Assembly: GCA_029721515.1 (NCBI GenBank)
Contig: CM056555.1
Location: 1,347,001-1,411,000, forward strand
Length of the DNA: 64,000 nucleotides
Direction: 5' to 3'
DNA from: Synanceia verrucosa
Taxonomy: Eukaryota; Chordata; Actinopteri; Perciformes; Synanceiidae
This document shows positions 22,422 through 34,000 of this stretch, one piece after another. The notes under the pieces were generated by a model that had not been told where the DNA came from, made no database searches, and saw only the letters and a program-made list of their open reading frames with translations. Position numbers and translations under genes: made by a program. The first letter of the stretch is position 1; the number at the start of each line of letters is the position of its first letter.

Positions 22422-25400
22422 ATGGCGTCCAAAAAGAAGCAGGATGGTGACGAGCGCTTCCTCCGGGTGCAGAAGGACCCCAGGTTCTGGGAAATGCCTG
22501 AGAGAGAGCACAAAATCAAGATCGACAAACGTTTCCAGTCCATGTTTCACGACGAGCGCTTCAAGGTGAAGTACACGGTGGACAAACGAGGCCGTCCCAT
22601 CAACCAGACGTCCACAGAGGACCTGAAGCGCTTCTACAAAGTCTCTGACTCGGAGGACGAAGACGATGAGGAGGATGTAAAGAGCAAGAAGGCAGCAGAG
22701 GGCAAGAAAAAGAATAAAGTGAAGGAGAAGCTGCTGAAGGCTGGTGGAGAGGTGAAGAGAGGAAAAGCAGTGCGGAGCAGAGGAGAGGAGCCTGAACGAG
22801 GCCTCAGGGTTGTTGAAGAGGGTGAGTAGTTCCTGTTCACCGGTTTTCAGACCTGTTAGAGCTACTATCTTTAGCCACGTTCTCAGATCACTTTATTATT
22901 TTCCTCAGATGATGAGGATGAAGAGCAAACTGCAGAGGAGGAGGATATTGACCTGGGAGACACAGATAGTAGTGAGGAGGACGAAGATGACGAAGAAGAC
23001 GATGATGCAGAAGAGGAGAGTGATGTGGAGAGCGGGTCAGATGAGGAGTCTGGGCTGGATTCAGACGAGGACAGTGACAGCGAGCTGGATCTGGCCAGAG
23101 GAAAAGGAAACATAGAGACCAGCTCAGATGAAGACGACGATGACGGCGTGGACATCATCCTGAGGAAAGAGGAAGAGGAGATTGAACACGAGTGGGGAGA
23201 GCTAGCCAAGGACGCTCCCCGGAGCGACGAGGTGAGGTGGCGTCTAGAAGGAGCAGATCCTGCTCGGACCAGGAACCATCAGCACTTTGAGCTGTATTTG
23301 TGTTTTCTGAATGTTTGTCAGGTTTCTGCTCGACTGGCCGTCTGCAACATGGACTGGGACCGGATGAAAGCCAGAGACCTGCTGGCCCTGTTCCACTCCT
23401 TCATACCTAACGGAGGAGCCGTGCTGTCGGTCAAGGTAAAGCCATAGAATAACTAAACAGTGGAAAACGTGCAGTAGTAGGCACCGTAGATTACCTGTGA
23501 TGATAATAATGAGTGATGATGATGGCGGTTCTGAGAGAACCTCCATCAGACAGATGTTTCCACTCTGCAGCTCCTTTCTTTTCACAGCTGTCTGGACACA
23601 TGAAGTGGTCACTTTACAAACACGTTACAAACGATGTCTGTCAGAGAGATAAGCAGCAGTGCATGCTGGTTATTTTCTTAGATCTACCCGTCAGAGTTTG
23701 GAAAGGAGAGGCTGAAGAAGGAGCAGACTCATGGACCTCTGGAGCTGAGAGCTCTGCCCGACGACTCCGAGGAGGACAACGAGGAGGAGAGGTAACGCTC
23801 CACTGGATTTTGCCCCTCAGCTCGTCTTACAGGACCCTCTAGAGTTGTTTGAAGACCTGAAGGTTATTTTAATGGGTCAGATAAAATTTTCACATAAATG
23901 GAAAAAATATAAATAAAACATATTTTCCTCACTGTGGTAACGAGCCACACATTACACATTAATTTTCTGATGTTTTAAAACCACAACACTGAGGCCGCCG
24001 TCATCCCTCCAGTTTAATGGAGTCACTGTGTTTGGTCATTTGTGAGGGGTTCATCGTTACCTGGATTAAAAATACAGGTTTCTTTCATTTTGAAAACGGT
24101 TTGAAACTTTTGGGATAATATAAACACACAGCTCAACATAATATCGTACAGATGATGTTATCATTTTTTGACCTTTTTATGTTTTCAAATCTTATTTAAA
24201 TGTTCTGTGTCTTATGATGAAGGCCTCTGAAATAGTTTTTTTTTTTGCTGGACTTTTCCTTCTTCTCCTAGAATGAGGTAAAGTTGTGCCAGAAATCTGC
24301 CTCCACAGGTTCAAGTTTTCATCCTCTGGATCCGATCATGATGATGATGACTTAGACTTAGACTTAACTTTAAGTCTATGATGATGGTGATGATGTGTGT
24401 CCTCTCAGAGTTTACAGGGAGAAGATGCGGGACTACCAGTTCAAGCGGCTGAAGTATTTCTACGCCGTAGTGGAGTGCGACTCGACCGACACCGCTGCTA
24501 AAATCTACCAGGAGTGTGACGGCTACGAGTACGAGAGCAGCTGCTCCGTCCTGGACCTCCGGTGAGAAGAGGAGAAAAAAAAACAAAAAGAGTCTGTGAT
24601 CATCTGAACCTGCTGCTGATCCTTCTGTGAACAGGTTTATTCCTGATGACGTCCAGTTTGACCAGGAGCCCAAAGACGTGGCGACAGATGTGAACCTGTC
24701 GTCCTACACCCCCAAACTGTTCACCTCATCTGCCAACGCAACGTCAAAGGTTTTTTTTTATTTTTCATTATTATTATTTAACCTTTATTTTACCAGGTAA
24801 GTCAGTTGAGCTAATTCTCATTTCCAATGACAACCTGGGCAAAGGTGTTCAAAGGTCTTCAGTCCAGTCCAGTCCTGTCCAGTCCAGTTAAGTCTAGTTT
24901 AGTTCAGTCCAGTCCAGGTAATTTAGGTCTTAAATTGTCTTAAATTTGCTGTCGGTATTAAATTTTCAAATGGTGCGTTTAATGCCCTTTGCACATTATT
25001 TTGTTCACAAAGTTCATTTCTTTGTTCTTGAAAGTTGTGAAATTAAATTTGTAGAAGAAAAGTTCAGTGTTATGCCTTCAGTTTATATTGTTGTTGCAAG
25101 TGTTAAAGGGCTAAAGAATAATTTTCGGAGATTAATCAGTTATCAGATGTTTTTTCCTGATAAATATTGATATCAGCGTCGGCCTCAAAAACTCCACATT
25201 GGTCAGGTCCTACAATAAATTGACTATTTTCTACCAAATAAATTGTTCTGACATTTTTGAGTTGTAAATTATATTTAATGAGGTTTTAAAAAGTATTAAA
25301 TTTGACTTGAGTTATACTGTCTGTTAGTTCTTTTTGTTCTGTTGTGTCTGTTTTTGGTCAGCTGTTTATTTTTGACTCTTAGTCTGTTAGAAACTACCTG

Positions 25401-28400
25401 CTCTTCCTTCCTGTGCACTCGTATGTAGAAATGATAGTAAAGACTTGATTGTGGACGCTGCATTTATCAGCTGTTTAAACCACGTATTTAGCTTTCAGAA
25501 GGAGGAACTCTTCATCCCAGTGTGACCCTTCCTCTGTGTTTTTACCAACCAGGTGCAGCTGACGTGGGACGAGACGGACAACGATCGAGTGACCGCTCTG
25601 AACAGGAAGTTCAACAAGGACGAGCTGCTGGACATGGACTTCAACGCTTACCTGGCCTCCTCCAGTGAAGAGGAGGAGGAGGAGGAAGAGGAGGAGGATG
25701 GAGGAAGAGGGTTTGAGTTTGGAGAGCAGGAGAGTGGAGACGGTGACGCAACAGCAGAGGGTGAGAGAGTGAAACTAGAGAAGCATGACTGAGGAGAAAA
25801 AACCTGCAGCAGCCTCTTTGTTTTCCTTTGTTTTTATTGGTCATTGATAAATCTGAAATAGATCTAAAAACATGTATATTTACCTCTGCAAAGGAGGTTT
25901 TCACCAGGGTTTGTTTATTTGTTTGTTGGTTTGCAAAATTACTCAAAAAGTTGTGGATGGATTTTGACAAAATTTTCAGGGTTGGTCTGAAGTGACCTAA
26001 CTTAAAACTGATTAATGTTTGGTGGTGATCAGTTTTAAGTTAGGTCACTTCAGACCAACCCTGAAAATTTATCCTGAAAATAACTTTTTGAATTATTTTG
26101 CAAACAAACAAACAAACAAGCCCCAGTGACAACATGACCTCCTTGGCGACGGGGGTCTGCCCTCTCTGAGAGCTTTTCTAGTTGTTTATGTTGTGTGAGA
26201 CCAACTCTACAAAAATATCAGGAGGTTTTTCAAATATGCACAAGTTCCTCTGGAAGCCTGTGTTTTAATGTCACATAGGAGTGATCTATGTTTACAAATG
26301 ATATGTATGTGGACCCGTAGAATGACTTTCCTCACTGCAGATAAGTCGATAATAAGCAGCACGGACGAGTCGTGACGTCTTTTCCTCTTCATGTTGCAGC
26401 TGAACAAACAGAAGAGCCCGTCGTCGCCGTGGAGGGGAAGAAACCACAGAAGAAGAAGAAAAGCAATGAGCAGATCTCCAAGTACAGAGAGCTGCTGAAA
26501 GGCATCCAGGACAAAGAGAAGAAGCAGCATGAGGACAGAGACATGGAGATGGAGATCACCTGGGTGCCAGGTACGCCTCACTGAAGCTGCATCAGCTCAT
26601 GACGTCAGCAGAGCTGCTGTTATTTAGGTCATTTTAGTAGCTACCATGCAATCTGCTATCACTAATAGAAATCTTACAATCAAATCTTCAACCACAAACA
26701 CTTCCTCCTCTTTTTTTTTTTTTTACAGCGTTTTACTGCTTTCTTGTGTCTGCATTTTCCATCTTTAGTGGGTTTCTTTAAAGCACATTTTGACCTCCTG
26801 CAGGGCTGAAGGAGACGACGGAGCAGCTGGTGAAGAAGAAGCTGGAGGGGAAGGACAAGCTGACGCCCTGGGAGGAGTTCCTGCAGAAGAAGAAGGACAG
26901 GAAGAAGCAGAAGAAGAAGTGTCAGAGGAAGGAGGTGAGTTCAGCAGCAGAAAAGACAGAAACATGCAGCAGCGTCAGATTTATGACTTCTGTCAAACTC
27001 ATGGCATTTTATTGATCTGAAATGTTGTGCAAATGTCTGTTTGCATATTGATATTAATCAATATTCTTCACCAGAGCAGCTGTAATGACACAATATAGTG
27101 ACATCATCAGGTTTCTGCAAAAAAACAAACATTGCTGCAACATGATCATTATTATTAGTAGTATTATTAAATGTTTTTTTGTTCATGTAATATCCTGATA
27201 ACCAGCCTTTAGACAGATGAATCAAGGGCCCGTCTCTCAAAGTGTTGGTTAATATCCTTTAATATGTTAATATGTCTTCTTTATTATAGGAACAAAAAAA
27301 CACAAAATTAAAGAGGCAGAACTCATTTTGACATGCAGATAAAAGCAGAAGGAGTTTTATAAATTCTCCTCCTCATCTCATCACTGTTCGCTTCCTGTGT
27401 CTGAATATGATCCTAGCATCATGTAGCTCTACCTGAAATATTCATCAATCACACAACTCTGTAAACAGCACATCAGTGATAATTTACAATTTAACCAACA
27501 CCTCTTATTGTGCAGATTACTGGAGTTCAGTCCCCTCTGCTGTTTTATTCATCGTTTTCTCTCTTTTATCAGGGAGAGGATGAAAAAGAGTCCAGCGATG
27601 ACGAGCTTCCTCCAGACGTCGACCTCAGTGACCCCTTCTTTGCCGAGGAGCTCACTGCTACAGGTGATCAATAATTCTGTCAGTTAATCCCAATAAGAGG
27701 CTGATAGACAGGCTCATGGTATTTTTAACATCACTGCTAGAGCAGGAAAGCACGTCTGAACACGGCTCAAAGTCACTCTGTTTCTGTAAATTATAAGGAT
27801 TCAGTCGCTCAAAAGTGCTGGAATAAATACTGAAAGATTCATATCATAGATTTCTACATATTCACAGTAGTGTGGATATTATTACTTACTTAGATTATTA
27901 CTGAAAAGCCTCTGAAATTTGGCCCAGAGAGCAGAACTTTTGATGAGTTTAGTATTATTATTGTCATCTTCTGATTTGTCTGCAGACGTAAAGAAGAAGC
28001 CGAAGAAAAAAAAGAAGAAGCAGGAGGAAGAGGAGCGAACAGCTGAGGAGGAAGAGGAGCTGGAGAAACAAAAGGTCAGAGTTGAGTCCTGAAGTCACCA
28101 GAGCTGTGGATCAGAGCGCCGGCCACGTTCCAAACCTCTGCTCGTCTTTGTGTGCAGGCGGAGATGACTCTGCTGATGGACGACGACGACGACAAACACA
28201 AACACTTCAACTACGACAAGATCGTAGAGCAGCAGAACCTGAGCAAGAAGAAGAGGAAGACGCTGCTGAAGAAGGGCGAGGAGCCGCCGGAGGACGACGA
28301 CTTCCAGGTAAGGACGCCTTTTACTGAGCAGCATCTCCAGAGCAAGAGCGCACCTGAGTGAGCCAGGTAGACTTCCTGTGTTTGTCCCAGTGGTGGTGAT

Positions 28401-29569
28401 TTAACAGCCTAACGAGCTTCCTTTTAGCTCCCAAATTTAGATTGAGATGTGTTACCAGGCGCAAAAATGGCCAAAGTGTGACAAAATTTCCAAAAGGCAT
28501 AAACTTTCTAATGCTGTCATAAAAAAAACCTGAAACTTTCTTTTACTTTCATAAGTGGGCCATTAAATTAGACTAAGAATATCCGTTCATTCACAGTGTG
28601 CTAAAACACGAGGCAGCTCAAATATTTCATCTTTGATGTCGGTTCTCACTGAACTTTTGAACCAGTATTGCGACTGTCGTTGCCTAGAAACAGGAAGTGT
28701 TCTGACTGTAATCCACGATCACTGGGACACAAATCTGACAATAACAGGGTTCCCTTGGTTCCTTAAAAAGTGTTAAAATGTCTTAAATTTACCATAAATT
28801 CACGGTAGCTATTACATTTTCAGATGCTGCATTTAATGTTAATAGGAAAACACAGTTTTCAGAGATTTTCTGCAATTTTGTTCACAAAGTTCATTTAAAA
28901 AGTTTAAGTTTAGTGTGTTAAGTGTTACGCCTTCAATAAAAATTATCGTTGGAGATTAATTGGTTATTATATTTTTTTCCTGCTAAATATCAAAAACTCC
29001 ATATTGGTCAGGCCCTACAATAAATTGACTATTTTCTACCAGAGAAATTGTTAAGACATTTTGGTCTTCACTTATATTTGTTGAGGTCTTAAAAAATATT
29101 AAATTTGACTTTTAAAATGTATTGATGGAAACGGGTCTGTTTCAAACTGAGCTCAGACTCGAGGTGTGATTAGGAAACTAGACGTCAGAGATGATGTCAC
29201 TTTATCATTTCATAACCAAACCGTCTCCCGTCTGTCTGTGTCCAGGTGGACGTTAAAGACCCTCGCTTCCAGGCCATGTTCACCTCTCACCTGTTCAACC
29301 TGGACCCGTCCAACCCCAACTACAGGAAGACTAAAGCCACGCAGAGCATCCTGGCCGAGAAGCAGCGCAGACGAGGGGAGGAGCAGCGGCGGGTGGAGGC
29401 CGCCGGTAAACAGGAAGTGGCCGGGAAGAAACGGGAAAATGACTCTGACGCTCCGACGGTCGAGGGCTCCTCGACCAAATCGATGGACCCCAGTTTGTCG
29501 CTGCTCATCAAGTCGATAAAAAGCAAAACGCAGCAGTTTCAGGCTCGGAAGAAACAGAAGTTCATGTAG
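22422..29569 (+). CDS. esf1: ESF1 nucleolar pre-rRNA processing protein
   Basis: Thirteen coding exons: 22422-22821, 22909-23231, 23322-23435, 23682-23791, 24409-24561, 24635-24749, 25553-25760, 26400-26570, 26804-26934, 27573-27663, 27986-28074, 28158-28307, 29246-29569. They sum to 2379 bases (792 residues); human ESF1 is about 851. Matching blocks include RVQKDPRFWEMPEREHKIKI at the start, RLAVCNMDWDRMKARDLLAL, KMRDYQFKRLKYFYAVVECD, EELLDMDFNAYLASSSEE, LEGKDKLTPWEEFLQKKK and, at the C-terminus, MDPSLSLLIKSIKSKTQQFQ then ARKKQK. Long acidic runs in exons 2 and 7 alternate with lysine-rich runs, typical of nucleolar proteins. ESF1 acts in early 18S rRNA processing. The ATG sits in a good context (acaccATGG). 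Exon 6 has a weak donor, GT followed by a T run. Confidence 0.96.
24857..24917. repeat. Pentanucleotide repeat (agtcc)n, degenerate
   Basis: Repeated cagtcc/agttc pentamers in esf1 intron 6, just before a diverged dispersed repeat. Confidence 0.8.
24920..25320. repeat. Diverged dispersed repeat, copy 1 (partner at 28,755)
   Basis: Shares strings such as 'attggtcaggtcctacaata', 'attgactattttctacca' and 'tattaaatttgactt' with 28,755-29,125, in the same orientation. Both sit in esf1 introns. Overall similarity is moderate, so these look like two old insertions of one family. Confidence 0.75.
25971..26070. repeat. Long perfect hairpin in esf1 intron 7
   Basis: Arms 25970-26012 and 26028-26070 are perfect inverted complements of 43 bases with a 15-base loop. 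Less perfect complementarity continues outward (gtttgtttatttgtttg on the left, caaacaaacaaacaaac on the right). The outer sequence (ttacctctgcaaaggaggtt, and gacctccttggcgac) resembles a common fish repeat, so the hairpin is probably two copies of it inserted head to head. Confidence 0.9.
28755..29125. repeat. Diverged dispersed repeat, copy 2
   Basis: Partner of 24,920-25,320; lies in the last esf1 intron, upstream of exon 13. Confidence 0.75.
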
Positions 29570-30139
29570 GTTCGACTTTTACAAGAGTGGGAATCCTTCA
29601 GACCACAGACTGCAAACGTTACCGGCATGGTTTCTCCTCATGACGCAGCAGAAAATACCACATGATGAGAAATTAAGCACATTTTTAGTAAAAAAAACAA
29701 AACAAAACACACCCTGCTGAATTGTTGAAATTTATTTTTATCAGTAGAAAAATCAGTTTTGTAGAGAAATTCTTTACAGCAGCTCAGTTATTTAAAAGTC
29801 ACTGGAGCCTCATGCAGCAAATTCAAGTTTTCTAGAGTTAATATTTTGAAGCTGTATTTGGATCAGGTCAGATACATATTTGATAAATGAAGGGAAATCT
29901 AAGGATCGGATCAAATATCTAAAATATCTAGATCAGGACATCACTACCATTCCCTCTTTATTTCTGTCGTTCACAGCTGAAGCTTCATCGAAACATTTCT
30001 GGACAAGAAACTTGACTCAAACTGAACAGGCTGCTTCAGAAGAAATAAATTATGACGAGTTCATCCAGTCTGAGTTTGGAGGTTAAGAATTTGAAGACGT
30101 TTGTTGCATGAGGCCCATTATCTGCAGATTAATTTCCAG

Positions 30140-30145
30140 AATAAA
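30140..30145 (+). terminator. Candidate poly(A) signal of esf1
   Basis: AATAAA on the plus strand, about 570 bases after the esf1 stop. The 29,570-30,630 spacer shows no other exon. Confidence 0.4.
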
Positions 30146-30631
30146 TGTATGTTTTGGTCCTTAGATTCTATTTATAACATCCTCAAACAGTAAACAGTAT
30201 CAAAAGGAAACACGGCTGCATAAAAGAAGATATTTTCTTTTTTTAGATGATAAATAGCTGCAGATGACGACATTTTAACAGCAGCCCACTTTTCCTTCCT
30301 GCAGTATTTCCCTGTTTCTACCAGACATCAGGATAAATCAGCAACATGAAATCAAAGGCACTTAATTAGCTGATATTTTCAGTCGATCTGACAACAGTAT
30401 TCGTTAAGTGGAAAACTAATTCAAAGCTTGATTCAAATCGCTTTCAGACATGAAACCTGTCGCTCTGCTGAGTTTCTAGTTTGTTAATTTCTTTGTTTAA
30501 CCTGTTGGTCTTAATTAAACTTAATTAATTAATAATGCATAACACAACCGCAGCATGGCGACCCAAAACAAATAAACAGTAATTTAGATTTTAAATGAAT
30601 TTGGGAGATACCAGAGGAACTTTTCAAGGAA

Positions 30632-30957
30632 CATTTGTTTTTATCTTGTTCCATTCTTGTTTTATCAGAGGTAGAGTAGAGGACACTTTCACCAAAATCA
30701 ACACTTTTTCTCCACATTCTGTTTGTTTTGCTCTCTAATCTCGATCGTCTCCACTTCCTGTTTTGATCTCTGTGGTGTATACCGTCTCTTTATGCTCTGA
30801 CTACATCTCCCAGAAGCCCCACCATTACTCACAGGCTGTGTGAGAGCGCCCTCTAGTGCCTGCTGCTGAAAAAACACTTTGATGTAACTATATATGGCAC
30901 TCAAGCATTGGATTTTAAATGACATAGAAATACATCGATGTCACTCGGAGAGTTAAT
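30632..30957. repeat. Dispersed repeat, copy 2 (partner at 3445)
   Basis: Nearly identical over about 200 bases to 3458-3655, then diverging. It lies between the convergent ends of esf1 and acaa1. Confidence 0.8.
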
Positions 30958-30976
30958 TTAGACACATTACAGTCCA

Positions 30977-30982
30977 TTTATT
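30977..30982 (-). terminator. Candidate poly(A) signal of acaa1
   Basis: AATAAA on the minus strand, 100 bases after the acaa1 stop codon. Confidence 0.5.
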
Positions 30983-31081
30983 ATAAAACTTAATTTTTTT
31001 GTTCCTGTACCTTCACTAAGAAACAGCATTAAGACAAAGAGGAACGTTTAACTACAGGACTAATATTCACTCGTTTGGCTC

Positions 31082-34000
31082 CTACGGTCCGGGGTATTCG
31101 AACACAGCAGCCGCTCCCATCCCAGTGCCGATGCACATGGACACGACGCCGTACGCCCTGCAGACGAGAAAACACAAGCGAGGAAAACGTCAGAAAGAGA
31201 GGAGAGGACCGGTGACCGTCTGTGCTTCTGCTGAGACGAACCTCCTGCCTCTGCGTCTGAGCTCGTTGAGCAGCGTCACCACCTGTCGAGCGCCGGTGCA
31301 GCCCAGAGGATGACCCAGAGCGATGGCACCGCCGTTAGGATTCACCTTCTCCACAGGGATCCCCAGCTTCTCCACGCAGTACACCGCCTGAGGCACAGGG
31401 AAGGGTCGACACAAAAACAGAACAGAGGGACAGTGTTTAGAGAATTACTGTAGTGACAATTTATACAAGGGGAAAAAAAAGAAGAAACAATGCTGAGAAG
31501 GGTTAAAGATGTCTGACGCTGTGCGAACTGAAACATTCTGATGGTTTATTTAAACCAAAACTGTGACGGCAGTCAACAAAAAATATGACACTTTCCTACC
31601 TCCCAAAGGTACAACAGGTCCTCTTGTTAACTAAATATGTAGATAGATCCGTACTAGCTACGGATCTATCTACATCTACATATCTACATATCTAGCTATA
31701 GATAGATCTATAGCTAGATATGTAGATAGATAGATCCATAGATAGATATGTAGATAGATAGATCTATAGCTAGATATGTAGATAGATAGATCTATAGCTA
31801 GATATGTAGATAGATAGATCTATAGCTAGATATGTAGATAGATAGATCTATAGCGAGATATGTAGATAGATAGATCCATAGATAGATATGTAGATAGATC
31901 TATAGATAGATATGTAGATAGATAGATCTATAGCTAGATATGTAGATATAGATCTATAGATAGATATATAGATAGATAGATCTATAGCTAGATATGTAGA
32001 TAGATCTATAGATAGATATGTAGATAGATAGATCTATAGCTAGATATGTAGATATAGATCTATAGCTAGATATATAGATAGATAGATCTATAGCTAGATA
32101 TGTAGATAGATCTATAGCTAGAAATGTAGATAGATCTATAGCTAGATATGTAGATAGATAGATCTATAGCTAGATATGTAGATAGATAGATCCGTAGATA
32201 GATATGTAGATATAGATCTATAGATAGATATATAGATAGATAGATCTATAGCTAGATATGTAGATAGATCTATAGCTAGATATGTAGATAGATAGATCTA
32301 TAGCTAGATATGTAGATAGATCTATAGCTAGATATGTAGATAGATAGATCTATAGCTAGATATGTAGATAGATCTATAGCTAGAAATGTAGATAGATCTA
32401 TAGCTAGATATGTAGATAGATAGATCTATAGCTAGATATGTAGATAGATAGATCTATAGCTAGATATGTAGATAGATCTATAGCTAGATATGTAGATAGA
32501 TAGATCTATAGCTAGATATGTAGATAGATAGATCCATAGATAGATATGTAGATAGATAGATCTATAGCTAGATATGTAGATAGATAGATAGATCCATAGA
32601 TAGATATGTAGATAGATAGATCCATAGATAGATATGTAGATAGATAGATCTATAACTAGATATGTAGATAGATAGATACATTAGATAGATATGTAGATAG
32701 ATAGATCTATAGCTAGATATGTAGATAGATAGATAGATCTATAGCTAGATATGTAGATAGATAGATCTATAACTAGAAATGTAGATAGATAGATCCGTAG
32801 ATAGATATGTAGAAAGATATATATATAGCTAGATATGTAGATAGATAGATAGATCCATAGATAGATATGTAGATAGATAGATCCATAGATAGGTATGTAG
32901 ATAGATAGATAGATCTATAACTAGATATGTAGATAAATAGATACGTAGATAGATATGTAGATAGATAGATCTATAGCTAGATAGATACTTCATTCACCCA
33001 TATCCCATGTGACCAAATCATCAATCACTGTGACAAAAACACAAAAACCATACCAGAATATGAACCATGAAATAACCCATAATAATTCAAAACTCTAAAT
33101 AAATCTTTTCAACAACAATGTAACAATTACACTAAAAATACAAAGAAAATCCTGTGGGGGGGGAAACTATTAAAGCTATTTTTTAATTTCAAAATTCATG
33201 TTTAGCCACAATTTTGACTTTTTTTATCTCATAAATATGACCATATACTCTCATAATTATGATTTTATTATTAAAGCGTTGGGAAAAGGCTGTTGAGCAT
33301 CATGAATGAAATTCCATTCAGTGTGTTTTTGTTGACATAAATGTGATATAAAGAGAGAGAAACCAAACATCCACCACGTCCAGGTCTCAACTCACCTGAC
33401 TGGCAAAGGCCTCGTTGATTTCAAACACGTCGATATCAGCCACCGTTAGTCCTGAAGACGGAGCGGTTCAGTTAGGAGACACTTTCTTTTTTTTCTCGAC
33501 ACCCCACCTCAAAAAAAAATGCTCATGTTTTGGGCTGATTGTAAATCCAGAACGCCTTCTGCACGTTGAAATAAATCAAATCAGCATTAATGCATTAACT
33601 CTGACAGCCCTAACGTATATATATATAGATATATATATATCTATATATATATAAACATGGACATACTCTATATACAACTTGTATTTTAAGCTGCATTTTA
33701 ATTTTCTCAGTGATCTATGTAGAATATCAAAATATGTCACAATATGGCAATAATTCATTGTATTGTAACTCATGTATCGTGATACGCAGGCCTTACCCCC
33801 TCTTTTCCACCAAGCTCAGAACTTCTACAAAGTACCAAAATAAATGCACTCATCAGAGAGCTGGTGAATGTGGGGCAGATGAATCCATCTTACCAGCCTG
33901 CTCCAGAGCTGCAGGGATGGCGAACGCTGGTCCAATACCCATAATATCTGGAGGGACCCCGACCACAGCGCTGGCCCTCAGGACCCCCAGGACCGGCAGA

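Noticed and set aside
22634..23209. Serine-rich minus-strand open frames
   Set aside because: They are shadows of the acidic GAG/GAT-rich esf1 exons on the other strand.
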